The position numbers and the translations under genes are program-made. Shown here one piece after another: positions 22,294 to 32,168 of a stretch of DNA of 33,880 nt. Below the pieces are notes generated by a model. That model searched no databases, was not told the origin of the DNA, and saw only the letters and a list, made by a program, of their open reading frames with translations. Each line of letters starts with the position of its first letter. The stretch's first letter is position 1. The stretch comes from an uncultured Pelagibacteraceae bacterium (GTDB taxonomy: Bacteria; Pseudomonadota; Alphaproteobacteria; Pelagibacterales; Pelagibacteraceae): contig CACLYY010000008.1 of NCBI GenBank assembly GCA_902611265.1, positions 1 to 33,880 of the forward strand. Reading direction: 5' to 3'.

Positions 22294-23274
22294 ATGTTTC
22301 CTAGAAAATCCCATAAACAAAACAAATTAGTAAGACTGTTGTTAAAACTATTAAAAATTTATGCATATGAGAAAGAGACATTAAATGTTGTTAACCCAGA
22401 TTACAAAAACCAATACGGAAATTTCGTAAATTTTAATGATAAATCATTTAATTTTTCACAAGGCTATTTAAATTTATCAAGAAAAATAAAAAAATTAGAT
22501 ATTTTTTTTAGATATGCGCCAAATGTGGACCTTTGGAATTCGTCAAAAGGTTGGAAAAGGATAATTCCTAATATTAATAAAGAAATACTTATTAGCGTAT
22601 GTTTGTTAAGTTTAAAAGAGTCAATAATATATTTTTTAAAAAAGAATAAATTAAACATTACTCTTCACATAATTTCTGATAATTCTAATTCTGCATTTGA
22701 TGAAAAAATATTAAAATTAATCAAAAGTGATATTTTCAACGTAAAATTACATGCTTCAAAAATTCCTGGTAATCGAGGTTCTTATCTTGAATGTTGCGAC
22801 CAGGCAGAAAATGCAGAAGATTTAATTTTTTTTATTGAAGATGATTATCTGTTTCAAAAAAATTGTTTAGAGGAAATGTTGATTACTTACTCAAGAATAT
22901 CATCAGTTTTAAAAGATGATATTATCCAATGTCCATCAGATTATAGTTTCTTTTATGACTCATTATACAAAACTTCTTTATTTGTTGGTAAAGAATATAG
23001 ATGGAGAATAGTTGGTGAGACACTTCTTACATTTTTGATGTCAAAAAAAATTTTTACAAAGTATAAAAATTTAATTAGATTAGTTGGGGAAAGTGAAAAT
23101 AATCCTTTTGAAAAACCACTTCATAAAATATATAAAGATGTAGTCTGTGTAGCTCCTGTTAATTCTTTAGCTTACCATATATCAAGATCGGTACCTGCAA
23201 TTTCAGAAAAATGGCAAGTGTGTTGGGATGAATACTATAAGAAATATTTAAAATATATTTCTACCCAGCAATAA
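22294..23274 (+). CDS. Glycosyltransferase-like protein (GT-A fold, GT2-like)
   Basis: This 326-residue protein resembles GT-A transferases: a beta-strand start [34 protein letters not shown], then a stretch with [14 protein letters not shown] and the acidic metal/nucleotide site [11 protein letters not shown] (about residue 185), the counterpart of the DxD motif. The first 95 residues are Lys/Asn-rich with no known domain. It is the only glycan gene of the island on the plus strand, with its own promoter region, and its 3' end overlaps hppA by 14 bases tail to tail. Sugar and acceptor are unknown. Confidence 0.65.
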   Translation: MFPRKSHKQNKLVRLLLKLLKIYAYEKETLNVVNPDYKNQYGNFVNFNDKSFNFSQGYLNLSRKIKKLDIFFRYAPNVDLWNSSKGWKRIIPNINKEILISVCLLSLKESIIYFLKKNKLNITLHIISDNSNSAFDEKILKLIKSDIFNVKLHASKIPGNRGSYLECCDQAENAEDLIFFIEDDYLFQKNCLEEMLITYSRISSVLKDDIIQCPSDYSFFYDSLYKTSLFVGKEYRWRIVGETLLTFLMSKKIFTKYKNLIRLVGESENNPFEKPLHKIYKDVVCVAPVNSLAYHISRSVPAISEKWQVCWDEYYKKYLKYISTQQ

Positions 23275-25366
23275 CTGCTAATAACAATAGAGCTACAATA
23301 TTTGTAATTTTTATCATAGGATTTACAGCAGGACCTGCAGTATCTTTATAAGGATCGCCAACTGTGTCTCCTGTTACAGCAGCTTTGTGTGCCTCAGATC
23401 CTTTACCGCCAAATTTTCCATCTTCAATATATTTTTTTGCATTATCCCAAGCTCCACCACCTGCTGTCATTGAAACAGCAACAAATAATCCTGTAATAAT
23501 TACACCTAAAAGCATTGCTCCTACTGATGATAAAGCGGCCACTTGACCACCTATGAAATAAATAATTATGTAAAGTACTATAGGAGATAAGACTGGTAAC
23601 AATGATGGTATTATCATTTCCTTAATAGCAGCTTTTGTCAATAAATCGACTAATCTACCATAATCTGGTTTAGCCTTACGCTTCATTATACCGGGTATCT
23701 TTTTGAACTGTCTTCTAACTTCAATAACTACAGCTCCACCTGCTCTACCTACTGCTTGCATTCCCATCGACCCGAACAAATATGGAAGCATTCCACCAAT
23801 TAATAAACCAACAACGACATATGGATTGGACAAATCAAATGTAACTATAATTCCTTCTAAATTAGAACCAGCAACTTTAGAAAAATGTTTAATATCCTCC
23901 GTGTAGGCAGCAAATAAAACTAAAGCTCCAAGTCCAGCTGAGCCAATTGCATAACCTTTTGTTACTGCCTTTGTTGTATTTCCAACTGCATCTAATGCAT
24001 CAGTAGTTTTTCTTACATTTTTTGGAAGATTAGACATTTCTGCAATTCCACCAGCATTATCAGTGACTGGTCCATATGCGTCTAAAGCTACAACCATACC
24101 AGCAAGCGCAAGCATTGTAGTAACAGCAATAGCAATGCCATACAAACCAGCAATATGATTAGTCAATAATATTCCACCAACAATTATTAATGCAGGAATA
24201 GCAGTTGCTTCCATTGATACTGCCAATCCTTGAATGACATTAGTTCCATGACCTGTTGTTGAGGATTGAGCTACACTTTTAACTGGTCTGTAATCTGTAC
24301 CTGTATAATATTCAGTAATCCATATAATTAATCCTGTTATAACAAGACCTATTATTCCACAAAAATATAAGCTTAAACCAGTAAATGACTTTTCGTTAAC
24401 AATGTACTCAGTAGTAAAACCAATAACATGTTTAGTAATTGGATATAAGATAACTAGAGAACTTATAGCAGTTATGACAAATCCTTTGTACATAGCCTTC
24501 ATTATATTTTTATCACTTCCGAGCGTTACAAAAAAAGTTCCTAATATAGATGTAAGTATACATGCGCCACCAATAGCCAAAGGATAAATCATCATGCTGA
24601 AGTCTCCAATAAAAAATATTGACGAAAGAACCATTGTAGCAACAATTGTTACAGCATAAGTTTCAAATAAATCTGCTGCCATACCTGCACAATCTCCAAC
24701 ATTGTCACCAACATTATCAGCGATTACGGCTGGGTTTCTTGGATCATCCTCAGGAATACCAGCTTCTACTTTTCCAACTAAATCGGCACCAACATCTGCA
24801 CCTTTTGTAAAAATTCCTCCCCCTAATCTTGCGAATATAGATATTAAAGAAGCACCAAAACCAAGGGCAACTAAAGCATTAACTATTTCTCTTTCATCTA
24901 TGCCAATCTTAACAAGAAAATAATAATAAACTGCAATTGACAACAGAGCTAGTCCAGCGACCAACATTCCAGTTACGGCTCCTGATTTAAAAGCAATTGA
25001 GAGACCGTTTGCTAGGCTTTTTCTTGAAGCTTCGGCAGTCCTCACATTGGCTTGGACTGAAACAAGCATTCCAACATAGCCAGCAATTCCAGATAACGCA
25101 GCTCCAATTAAATAACCTAGACCCACTAAAGGACTAAATGCAACAGAAATAATAATCAAAACAACTACCCCAACTATTGCTATAGTTTTATATTGTCTGT
25201 TTAAATATGCACGAGCACCGACTTGAATAGCTGAAGCTATTTCAATCATTTTAGCATTACCAGAACTTGAGTTTAAAATATTTCTACCTGTAAAAAAACC
25301 GTAAATGATTGATATAATTCCAGCTGCTATAATGTATAAAAGTATTGTTTCTGTTGATGAGTTCAT
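23261..25366 (-). CDS. hppA: K+-independent H+-pumping membrane pyrophosphatase
   Basis: HppA splits pyrophosphate and exports protons across the inner membrane. The 701-residue protein has about 16 transmembrane segments and the catalytic blocks [39 protein letters not shown] (each one motif with Asp/Lys ligands), [16 protein letters not shown] and [21 protein letters not shown]. The selector sequence GNTTKA (about residue 460) has Lys where K+-dependent enzymes have Ala, which marks a K+-independent H+ pump. A GGAA ribosome-binding site precedes the ATG. Base use is less AT-biased than in neighbouring glycan genes, as expected for a highly expressed core gene. Confidence 0.96.
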   Translation of the reverse strand: MNSSTETILLYIIAAGIISIIYGFFTGRNILNSSSGNAKMIEIASAIQVGARAYLNRQYKTIAIVGVVVLIIISVAFSPLVGLGYLIGAALSGIAGYVGMLVSVQANVRTAEASRKSLANGLSIAFKSGAVTGMLVAGLALLSIAVYYYFLVKIGIDEREIVNALVALGFGASLISIFARLGGGIFTKGADVGADLVGKVEAGIPEDDPRNPAVIADNVGDNVGDCAGMAADLFETYAVTIVATMVLSSIFFIGDFSMMIYPLAIGGACILTSILGTFFVTLGSDKNIMKAMYKGFVITAISSLVILYPITKHVIGFTTEYIVNEKSFTGLSLYFCGIIGLVITGLIIWITEYYTGTDYRPVKSVAQSSTTGHGTNVIQGLAVSMEATAIPALIIVGGILLTNHIAGLYGIAIAVTTMLALAGMVVALDAYGPVTDNAGGIAEMSNLPKNVRKTTDALDAVGNTTKAVTKGYAIGSAGLGALVLFAAYTEDIKHFSKVAGSNLEGIIVTFDLSNPYVVVGLLIGGMLPYLFGSMGMQAVGRAGGAVVIEVRRQFKKIPGIMKRKAKPDYGRLVDLLTKAAIKEMIIPSLLPVLSPIVLYIIIYFIGGQVAALSSVGAMLLGVIITGLFVAVSMTAGGGAWDNAKKYIEDGKFGGKGSEAHKAAVTGDTVGDPYKDTAGPAVNPMIKITNIVALLLLAVIAG

Positions 25367-25440
25367 TAGTTCCTTTGTTAAATATATTTATGGGGTCAAT
25401 GTAATACAAAAAAAATTATAAAACGCAATGTTTAACTTCA
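25367..25440 (-). promoter_or_regulatory. Spacer with candidate hppA promoter
   Basis: Between the thiL stop and the hppA start the minus strand has TTGCGT, 16 bases, then TATTAC, a plausible sigma70-type promoter that would give hppA transcription independent of the long operon upstream. A run of eight Ts lies between the boxes and no strong hairpin precedes it, so thiL transcripts may also run through. Evidence is modest. Confidence 0.3.
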
Positions 25441-26403
25441 TTAGAAATTATGAGAATATCCCTCATTATAGCTGTGTTTTATAAGGTTTTTGTTATATAT
25501 AATTTGATTACTTTTGATTTCATTAGTTAAATCTCCTATTAAGGTCACTTTTTGATTCATTCGTTTAAATAAAGATTTGATATATCTTCTATTTGATTTT
25601 GATGAGGTAAATAGAATTTGATAATCATCACCTTTGGAAATAAAACTTATTTTTTTTTTGTTAGTTTTGACAAGATAAGTTTTGAGATTTGATGAAATAG
25701 GTATTTTTTCAACATCCAATCTAAAATATAAATTACTTCTATTAATTAATTTAGTTAAATCACCAAATAAACCGTCAGATATATCAATTGATGAATTGGC
25801 AAATTTTATTAGTTTTGTGCTAATTTTTATAGGTAAATCTGGCATATAATATTTTTGAATAAAATATTTTCTTTGAGGAGTTTTTTTTAAAAATATCTTT
25901 TTTTTCAAAATTAATAAACCCAAATAACTATCTCCAAGATTTCCAGTAACATAAATATCATCATTGTTTTTACATTTATTTCTTTGGACTATTTTTTTTG
26001 AATAACCCAAACTAGTAATTGTGAATGTTGTTTTATTTGATTTAGTTGTATCACCACCTGATAGTTTAATTTTATATTTTTTTTGCTCTTGATTTAAACT
26101 TTTGTATACAAGATTTAAATTTTTCTTTGAAAAAGATTTTTTATTTCCACTAGCGCCAATAAAAATAAACTTTGGTTTTACACCCTTACAATACAAATCT
26201 GATATTGAGGATCTTACTATTTTTTTAATTACTAAATCAGGTTTTTTAAAATTTAGAAAATGAACTCCTTCCACATAAGTATCAGAATAAACAACAACAT
26301 TTTTTTTTTTATCAAAAAAAACATCATCATTTAAATTTAATGCTGATAGGTTATTATAAGTTAATTTTTTAAAATACTTTTGAATTAGAGTAAATTCATT
26401 CAT
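25441..26403 (-). CDS. thiL: Thiamine-monophosphate kinase
   Basis: ThiL phosphorylates thiamine monophosphate to the active cofactor thiamine pyrophosphate. The 320-residue protein starts MNEFTLIQKYF, close to the usual (M)xEFxLIxR start, and shows the AIR-synthase-like blocks DDVFFDKKKNVVVYSDTYVEGVHF (first part), IKLSGGDTTKS, VTGNLGDSYLGL, SIDISDGLFGDL (metal-binding Asp) and FISKGDDYQILFTS. It is the last gene of the long leftward operon and overlaps nusB by 8 bases, a nusB-thiL pairing common in Proteobacteria. Identification is firm despite Lys-rich divergence. Confidence 0.92.
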   Translation of the reverse strand: MNEFTLIQKYFKKLTYNNLSALNLNDDVFFDKKKNVVVYSDTYVEGVHFLNFKKPDLVIKKIVRSSISDLYCKGVKPKFIFIGASGNKKSFSKKNLNLVYKSLNQEQKKYKIKLSGGDTTKSNKTTFTITSLGYSKKIVQRNKCKNNDDIYVTGNLGDSYLGLLILKKKIFLKKTPQRKYFIQKYYMPDLPIKISTKLIKFANSSIDISDGLFGDLTKLINRSNLYFRLDVEKIPISSNLKTYLVKTNKKKISFISKGDDYQILFTSSKSNRRYIKSLFKRMNQKVTLIGDLTNEIKSNQIIYNKNLIKHSYNEGYSHNF

Positions 26404-26800
26404 TACTAATTCTAATTTTTTTTGAAATTTTATCTAATAATGCATTCAAGTATTTGGTTTGCGTATCATCGATGAAAAAATTTGATGCTTTTAAATACTC
26501 ATTTATAATTATTTTGATTGAAGTATTTGGTTTATATAAAAATTCAAAGATTGCACTTTTCATAATAATTTGAAAAACTTTATCCATGTTTTTAATCTTT
26601 AGATCCTGATTTAAGTGGCTTTCAATCTCTGCATTTATTAATTCTTCTCTCTCTATAGTGCCATTGACAATATCTTTAATAAATTTTTTGAACCTATGTT
26701 TTGGAAAACTGATATTTTCTTCATTGTTGTAAAGTTTTCCATAAAGCTTTTGTATAATTATTACCCTAGGATTTCTTTGTGGAGTGAATTGAACTTTCAT
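26396..26800 (-). CDS. nusB: Transcription antitermination protein NusB
   Basis: NusB binds boxA RNA with NusE (S10) during rRNA antitermination. The 134-residue all-helical protein starts with TPQRNPRVIIIQKLYGKLYN, where family members have the RNA-binding RxxALQALY region, and contains ILKRAI-like NMDKVFQIIMKSAIFEFLY, then IKIIINEYLKASNFF and the end KYLNALLDKISKKI, matching the NEAVELAK...FVNGVLD pattern. The ribH-nusB-thiL order strongly supports it. It lies 3 bases after ribH and overlaps thiL by 8 bases. Sequence divergence is notable, but the context makes the call reliable. Confidence 0.88.
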   Translation of the reverse strand: MKVQFTPQRNPRVIIIQKLYGKLYNNEENISFPKHRFKKFIKDIVNGTIEREELINAEIESHLNQDLKIKNMDKVFQIIMKSAIFEFLYKPNTSIKIIINEYLKASNFFIDDTQTKYLNALLDKISKKIRISNE

Positions 26801-26803
26801 TAT

Positions 26804-27190
26804 TTATTGAAAAAGAACAGATAGTACCGCTTCTGCTGCTTCAGATCCTTTCTTAGCGCGTTCTACAGCTTGTTTTTTATTTAAGCATGTGATCACACCG
26901 TTTCCAATAGGTTTCTTTGATGTAATCGATAATGTCATTAATGCGTCCGTGGTAGATTTAGATATAAAATCAAAATGTGGTGTTTGTCCCTTAATCACAC
27001 ATCCTAAAGCTATAAATCCATTAAATTTTTTTAAATTTTTGGCGATTGTAACAGGAATTTCAAATGCACCTGGAACTTTAATCACATCAACATTACACTT
27101 ATTTTTTATTTTATTTTTTGCACTTTTTAATAAAGAACTGGCAATATTTTCATAATAACTTGCAACAACAATTAGAATTTTTTTTTTCAT
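26804..27190 (-). CDS. ribH: 6,7-dimethyl-8-ribityllumazine synthase
   Basis: RibH joins the ribityl-pyrimidine from RibD with the four-carbon unit from RibB to give lumazine. The 128-residue length is slightly short for the family. Diagnostic segments are VVASYYENIASSLL (where Tyr replaces the more usual Phe/Trp-Asn pair), VKVPGAFEIPVTIAK (seen as VIKVPGAFEIP), ALGCVIKGQTPHFDFISKS with the catalytic His in HFD, PIGNGVITC and QAVERAKKGSEAAEAVL. It overlaps ribBA by 4 bases. Identification is firm. Confidence 0.94.
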   Translation of the reverse strand: MKKKILIVVASYYENIASSLLKSAKNKIKNKCNVDVIKVPGAFEIPVTIAKNLKKFNGFIALGCVIKGQTPHFDFISKSTTDALMTLSITSKKPIGNGVITCLNKKQAVERAKKGSEAAEAVLSVLFQ

Positions 27191-28302
27191 TTTATAATTT
27201 CCTGTTTTTTAATTTTAATTCCATACCCATCTAATCCAATCACTTTTTTTTTTGATCTAGTAACAAGTATCATATTTTTTATATTTAAAGATTTAATAAT
27301 TTGGGCTCCAATACCATAATTTCTAATTAATTTATCATGACCCTTTTTATAGAAAGTTTTACTATTATACTGTTTGAGTGTTTGTGTAACTGATTTTAAA
27401 TTAGGATCTCTAATAAATACAAGAACACAATTATTGTATTTTTTAAAATAAGTAATTGTTTTATCAAATGAATTTGGCAGTTTTTGATTAATAAGATAAT
27501 TTTGAACTACATTAGATGATATTACTCTTAATCGAGGAACTACTCCTTTTTTTAAAGTGCCTTTAATTAATGCAAAGTTTTCAGACCCATCAAGAATATT
27601 TTCGAATACTTTAATTTTAAATTTTTGTTTTTGAACAATGATTGAAGAAGTTTTTTTTAATTTGATTAATTTCTCTCTCTTCAATCTATAGGCAATTAGA
27701 TCCTCAATTTTTCCTATTTTAAGTTTATGTCTTTTTGCAAAATTAAATAATGTTTTTCCAGTGGCCATTTTTCCATCATCTGCCATAATTTCACAAATGA
27801 CCGCGGAATTATTTTTTTTGGCAAGTTTTGATATATCAACTGAAGCCTCTGTGTGTCCCGCTCGTACAAGAACACCTCCATCTCTTGCTATAACTGGAAA
27901 TATATGACCAGGTGAGACGATATCGTTTTTTTTTGCATTTTTATTAGATGCAACTTTAATTGTTTTTGCGCGATCATAAGCTGATATACCTGTTGTAACG
28001 CCTTTTTTAGCCTCTATAGAATATGTGAAAGCAGTTTTACTTCTAGATTGATTAATTGGTGAGGCTAAAGTTAGCCCAATTTTTTTTGATTGCATACTAT
28101 CCATTGCTAAACAAATTAATCCTCTTGCATGTTTTGCCATAAAATTTATGTGTTTAGGACTGACTGCAGATGTTGAAATAACTAAATCACCTTCATTTTC
28201 CATTTCTTCGTGTTTGCTTTCATCATCTACAAGAATATACATCCCGTTTTTTTTAACTGTCTTAATAATACTCTCTATTGAACTAAAATTACTTTTTTTC
28301 AT
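27187..28302 (-). CDS. ribB: 3,4-dihydroxy-2-butanone 4-phosphate synthase with degenerate GTP cyclohydrolase II domain
   Basis: The 371-residue protein has the RibBA architecture. The RibB half (about 1-210) is intact: ILVDDESKHEEMENEGDLV with its acidic active-site cluster, HARGLICLAM, SPGHIFPVIARDGGVLVRAGHTEASVDI and ICEIMADDGKMA. It makes the four-carbon unit from ribulose 5-phosphate. The C-terminal half has the RibA shape but lacks the zinc cysteines: where RibA has HSECLTGD and RCDCG, this protein has RVISSNVVQNYL. The catalytic Arg-Gly-Arg-Gly-Ile-Gly region is also gone, while NYGIGAQIIKSL is kept. So only RibB activity is expected, and GTP cyclohydrolase II must come from elsewhere. 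It overlaps ribE by 14 bases. Confidence 0.9.
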   Translation of the reverse strand: MKKSNFSSIESIIKTVKKNGMYILVDDESKHEEMENEGDLVISTSAVSPKHINFMAKHARGLICLAMDSMQSKKIGLTLASPINQSRSKTAFTYSIEAKKGVTTGISAYDRAKTIKVASNKNAKKNDIVSPGHIFPVIARDGGVLVRAGHTEASVDISKLAKKNNSAVICEIMADDGKMATGKTLFNFAKRHKLKIGKIEDLIAYRLKREKLIKLKKTSSIIVQKQKFKIKVFENILDGSENFALIKGTLKKGVVPRLRVISSNVVQNYLINQKLPNSFDKTITYFKKYNNCVLVFIRDPNLKSVTQTLKQYNSKTFYKKGHDKLIRNYGIGAQIIKSLNIKNMILVTRSKKKVIGLDGYGIKIKKQEIIK

Positions 28303-28882
28303 TTACAAACTTTTTTACATATTTAGACATAATATCTATTTCAACGTTTACTAAATCATCTTTCTTTAAGTTAATTAAATTCGTCAATTTTAATGTGTGA
28401 GGTATAACCCATATTTCAAATGAATTTTTTTTAATTTTAGAAATAGTTAGAGATACTCCATTTATAAGTATAGATGCTTTTTCTACCAATTGTTTTTTTA
28501 AAAAATTACTAATTTTAAACTCTAATATGTTTGACTTATCTACTTTTTTTATACTTTTTAAAGAACAGACTGTATCTACGTGACCCTGACAGATATGACC
28601 TGATATGTTATCACCAAATTTTAGTGGTTTTTCTAAATTAATTTCATCACCAATTTTTATATTTTTATATTTTGATTTAGCCAATGTTTCATTAGATAAA
28701 TAAAATTCTAAAATCTTGTTTTTATATGAGATCAAGGTAAGACAAACACCATCACAGGAAATTGAAATACCTAGATTTTTGTTTGACACTCTCAAAGAAG
28801 ACCTAATGAATAAATTAATTCCTTTAGCTCTTTTTTTGATACTGCTTATTTTCCCTGTATTAAATATAATTCCATTAAACAT
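28289..28882 (-). CDS. ribE: Riboflavin synthase alpha subunit
   Basis: Riboflavin synthase dismutates two lumazine molecules to riboflavin. The 197-residue protein consists of two similar lumazine-binding barrels: the first starts MFNGIIFNTGKI (usually MFTGI) with SISCDGVCLTLIS, and the second starts near GDNISGHICQGHVDTVCSL and has ASILINGVSLTIS. The paired GxSLT/GVCLT motifs are typical. Length is normal. It lies one base downstream of ribD and overlaps ribBA, so the pathway enzymes are made together. Identification is firm. Confidence 0.93.
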   Translation of the reverse strand: MFNGIIFNTGKISSIKKRAKGINLFIRSSLRVSNKNLGISISCDGVCLTLISYKNKILEFYLSNETLAKSKYKNIKIGDEINLEKPLKFGDNISGHICQGHVDTVCSLKSIKKVDKSNILEFKISNFLKKQLVEKASILINGVSLTISKIKKNSFEIWVIPHTLKLTNLINLKKDDLVNVEIDIMSKYVKKFVNEKK

Positions 28883-28883
28883 T

Positions 28884-29981
28884 TTAATAATAATGAGTAA
28901 GTGTATCGTTACCTAAATACGTATTTATTTTTTTCTTATTTTTGTAGTATTTATTAATCATTTTAATTAGTGATGATACATTAATTTTATTTCTATTTGA
29001 GATAATTTTGTCGCTTTTAAAAAAATAAAATTCATTTAATAAATTTTCACTTAGAAAATTTGTCATTAAATCCTTACCAGACTCTATCAATACCCTGTGT
29101 AGTCCTAGCTTATAAATTTTTTGTGAAATTTTTTTAAGATTTAAATATGAGCTATTTTCACATTTTTGAAATATAAGTTTTACTCCATTTTTTTTTAAAA
29201 ATTTAATTTTTGAGATATTTTTAGAACAGTGAAATATAATTAATTTATTCTTTTTTGAATTTTTAATTAAAAAAGAGTTTACTTTTATTTTAAGATTTTT
29301 ATCAATTACAATTACTTTAGGTGAAAATTTTTCTAATCCATTTAATCTACAATTAAGTTTTGGGTTATCTGTGTTTACAGTTTTGTAAGATGTTAATATT
29401 GCATGGTTTTGAAATCTTAAAAGATGTGAAACATTTCTTGAATGCTCGTTTGTTATTGTAGAATTGTTTCTTAAAATATTTAAATTTGATGAGCTTGCAA
29501 TTTTTCCTATAATATAGGGTGCTTTGTTAGATCTAATATAATTATATTCTTTGTATAGGTTATAAACTTTATTTTTTTGAAGACCTGATTTTGCTTTTAT
29601 ATTTTTTGATTTTAATATTTTTTTTGTTTTATTAAAAGTCCGAAGATCTTTATCCTCTATAGAGTAATAAACCTTATTAATTTTATTTTTAATTATCGCA
29701 TTTGTACATGGTGGTGTTTTTCCATGATGAGAGCATGGTTCAAGAGTTGAATATAATGTTGATCCATTATTATATTTATTTTTACTTAAAGCAATACTCT
29801 CAGCGTGTGGCCTACCGCCATTATTAGTAGTAGCAAATGACAATATCTTTTTTTTTTTTACTATGACACAACCAACTGATGGATTGGTTCCTGTCAAATA
29901 TTTATTATTCTCTGCTAAGTTAATAGCAAAATTCATAATTTTTTTATCTAAGGGTTTATAATTATCTTTTTTTAAAGACAT
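28884..29981 (-). CDS. ribD: Bifunctional riboflavin biosynthesis deaminase/reductase
   Basis: RibD deaminates the first pyrimidine intermediate and reduces its ribosyl chain. The N-terminal cytidine-deaminase-like domain (about 1-145) has the zinc ligands in [11 protein letters not shown] and [18 protein letters not shown]. The C-terminal reductase domain (about 155-365) starts with [15 protein letters not shown] and contains [21 protein letters not shown] and [16 protein letters not shown]. The usual Gly-Gly in the last motif is Ser-Gly here. It overlaps nrdR by 20 bases. Length is in the normal range. Identification is firm. Confidence 0.93.
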   Translation of the reverse strand: MSLKKDNYKPLDKKIMNFAINLAENNKYLTGTNPSVGCVIVKKKKILSFATTNNGGRPHAESIALSKNKYNNGSTLYSTLEPCSHHGKTPPCTNAIIKNKINKVYYSIEDKDLRTFNKTKKILKSKNIKAKSGLQKNKVYNLYKEYNYIRSNKAPYIIGKIASSSNLNILRNNSTITNEHSRNVSHLLRFQNHAILTSYKTVNTDNPKLNCRLNGLEKFSPKVIVIDKNLKIKVNSFLIKNSKKNKLIIFHCSKNISKIKFLKKNGVKLIFQKCENSSYLNLKKISQKIYKLGLHRVLIESGKDLMTNFLSENLLNEFYFFKSDKIISNRNKINVSSLIKMINKYYKNKKKINTYLGNDTLTHYY

Positions 29982-30420
29982 CTATTCTATCCACAAATTG
30001 AACAAAGTCTTTTTCTTCTCTAAAATTTCTATAAACAGACGCAAAACGAACATATGCTACAGGATCAAGTTCTTTAAGCCCTTCCATGACCATGGTTCCA
30101 ATCGTATTAGATAAAATTTCACTCTGTCCTAATTCCTCTAAAGATCTGCTTATTTTTGAAATAAATTTTTCAGTTGTTTCTGTATCAATGGGTCTTTTTT
30201 TCAAGGCAACATAAATTGATTTTGAAAGTTTTTCCCTATCAAAAGGTGATTTTCTTCCATTTTTTTTTACTACTATAAGTTCTCTGAATTGTACTCTTTC
30301 AAATGTGGTAAATCTTTCTCCGCAAGTACAAAGTCTTCTTCTTCTTATAGTTGTTCCGTCCTCTGTTGGTCTTGAATCAACTACGGAGGTGTCTCCTTTT
30401 TTACATATAGGACATATCAT
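29962..30420 (-). CDS. nrdR: Transcriptional repressor NrdR
   Basis: NrdR represses ribonucleotide reductase genes in response to ATP/dATP. The 152-residue protein has the N-terminal zinc ribbon ([34 protein letters not shown]) and an ATP-cone (about 45-135, [17 protein letters not shown]). The second cysteine pair reads C-T-C (31 and 33), whereas NrdR proteins usually have C-x-x-C, a one-residue deletion in the zinc knuckle. The linkage glyA-nrdR-ribD is standard in Alphaproteobacteria. It overlaps ribD by 20 bases and starts 9 bases after glyA. Confidence 0.94.
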   Translation of the reverse strand: MICPICKKGDTSVVDSRPTEDGTTIRRRRLCTCGERFTTFERVQFRELIVVKKNGRKSPFDREKLSKSIYVALKKRPIDTETTEKFISKISRSLEELGQSEILSNTIGTMVMEGLKELDPVAYVRFASVYRNFREEKDFVQFVDRIDVFKKR

Positions 30421-30429
30421 ATGATTAAA

Positions 30430-31740
30430 TTAGCCTAAGTGCTTATATATAGGAAAATTTGAGCATAGGCTAACAACTTCTTTTCTTACTTCATCCTCAA
30501 TTTTAGAGTTATCTTCAGGGTTTTCTGAAAGACCCTGAATAGTTTTTGTTATTAAATCTCCTACTTTTTGAAATTCTTTCAAACCAAACCCTCTAGTGGT
30601 GGCAGCTTGAGAGCCTAGTCTAATTCCAGATGTTACCATTGGGCTTTCAGTATCAAATGGAATACCATTTTTATTACATGTAATGTTTGCCCTTGATAAA
30701 CTTTCGGCAGCTGTATTTCCTTTTACTTTAAAAGGTCTTAAATCGACTAACATTAGGTGTGTGTCAGTACCTCCTGAATAAATTTTAAAACCATTATTTT
30801 TTAAAGTTTCAGCTAAAATTTTTGCGTTAGCTAAAACAGTTTTGATATATTCTTTAAACTCAGGTTTTAAAGCTTCTTTGAAGCCTACAGCTTTTGCAGC
30901 TATAATATGCATCAAAGGTCCTCCTTGATATCCAGGAAAAACAGCAGTATTAAATTTTTTAGATAGATCTTCGTGATTGGTTAATATAATTCCACCTCTT
31001 GCACTTCTAAACACTTTGTGAGTAGTTGATGTAACGACATGAGCATAGTCACATGGATTCGGGTATCCCTTTCCTGCAACCAAACCTGAAAAATGTGCCA
31101 TATCAACCATTAAATATGCTCCTACTTTATCTGCAATTTCCCTAAACCTTTTAAAATCAATTACTCTAGAATAAGCACTTCCACCCGCAATAATAAGTTT
31201 AGGTTTGTGCTCAAGCGCAAGTTTTTCAACATTATCATAATCAATAAGCTCAGATTTTTTATCGACATCATATCCGATTGCATTAAACCATTTTCCAGAC
31301 ATTGAAATTTTTAACCCATGTGTGATATGACCTCCTGAATTCAAGCTCATTCCCATGAAAGTATCACCTGGTTTTAACAAAGCTAAAAATACTGCTCCAT
31401 TTGCTTGTGCTCCTGAATGAGGTTGCGCATTAGCAAATTTACAATTAAATAAGTCTTTAAGTCTGTCAATTGCAAGTTGCTCAGCTACATCAACGTGTTC
31501 ACAACCATTGTAATATCTTTTGCCTGGATAACCTTCAGCATATTTATTTGTCAGCACTGATCCTTGAGCTTCAAGAACTGCTTGAGATACTATATTTTCA
31601 GATGCTATTAACTCTATGTGATTTTGTTGTCTAACTAACTCATCATTTATAGCTTTATAAATTTCAGGGTCACTATCTAACAAACTTTTTTCGAAAAAGT
31701 CTTTATATTCACTATTTAAATATTTTGTTTCGCTTGACAT
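30430..31740 (-). CDS. glyA: Serine hydroxymethyltransferase
   Basis: GlyA interconverts serine and glycine with tetrahydrofolate, the main source of one-carbon units. The 436-residue protein shows [39 protein letters not shown] (each part diagnostic), the PLP Schiff-base Lys in [16 protein letters not shown], and [16 protein letters not shown] near the C-terminus. Base use is less AT-biased than its neighbours, which suggests high expression. It is four bases after rpiB. In SAR11 glycine and serine supply is known to limit growth, so this is a key gene. Identification is firm. Confidence 0.97.
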   Translation of the reverse strand: MSSETKYLNSEYKDFFEKSLLDSDPEIYKAINDELVRQQNHIELIASENIVSQAVLEAQGSVLTNKYAEGYPGKRYYNGCEHVDVAEQLAIDRLKDLFNCKFANAQPHSGAQANGAVFLALLKPGDTFMGMSLNSGGHITHGLKISMSGKWFNAIGYDVDKKSELIDYDNVEKLALEHKPKLIIAGGSAYSRVIDFKRFREIADKVGAYLMVDMAHFSGLVAGKGYPNPCDYAHVVTSTTHKVFRSARGGIILTNHEDLSKKFNTAVFPGYQGGPLMHIIAAKAVGFKEALKPEFKEYIKTVLANAKILAETLKNNGFKIYSGGTDTHLMLVDLRPFKVKGNTAAESLSRANITCNKNGIPFDTESPMVTSGIRLGSQAATTRGFGLKEFQKVGDLITKTIQGLSENPEDNSKIEDEVRKEVVSLCSNFPIYKHLG

Positions 31741-31744
31741 AATT

Positions 31745-32167
31745 TTATATTTTTTTAACTCGTTTTAAATGTCTGCCTCCCTCAAATTTGGTATTTAAGA
31801 ATGCATTTATACATTTAAAGGCTAAATCTTTACTAATCAACCTTTCTCCTAATGTAATAACATTTGCATCATTATGCAATCTAGATAATTTGGCGTTTTT
31901 TACTGAATAACATAATGCAGCTCTAATATTTTTATGCTTATTAGCAGACATAGACATACCCATTCCAGATCCACATACTAAAATACCAATATTATGCTTT
32001 TTATTTATTTTTTTAGATAATTTATGAGCATAATCAGGGTAATTTACAGATTTAGATAATTTGTCTGGTCCTAGATCAAATAATTTATATTTTTTTGAAT
32101 ATTTTTTTTTAATACTTTCTTTAAGATTAAATCCCGCGTGGTCAGATGCTATATATATATTTTTCAA
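31745..32167 (-). CDS. rpiB: Ribose 5-phosphate isomerase B
   Basis: RpiB interconverts ribulose 5-phosphate and ribose 5-phosphate. The 140-residue protein starts [20 protein letters not shown] with the conserved SDHAG, has DYAHKL, the active-site Cys in [16 protein letters not shown], and the ITLGERL segment, all typical of RpiB/LacAB. It lies one base after the upstream oxygenase gene and four bases before glyA. Its substrate ribulose 5-phosphate is also the RibB substrate, so the co-transcription with riboflavin genes makes metabolic sense. Identification is firm. Confidence 0.94.
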   Translation of the reverse strand: MKNIYIASDHAGFNLKESIKKKYSKKYKLFDLGPDKLSKSVNYPDYAHKLSKKINKKHNIGILVCGSGMGMSMSANKHKNIRAALCYSVKNAKLSRLHNDANVITLGERLISKDLAFKCINAFLNTKFEGGRHLKRVKKI

Positions 32168-32168
32168 A

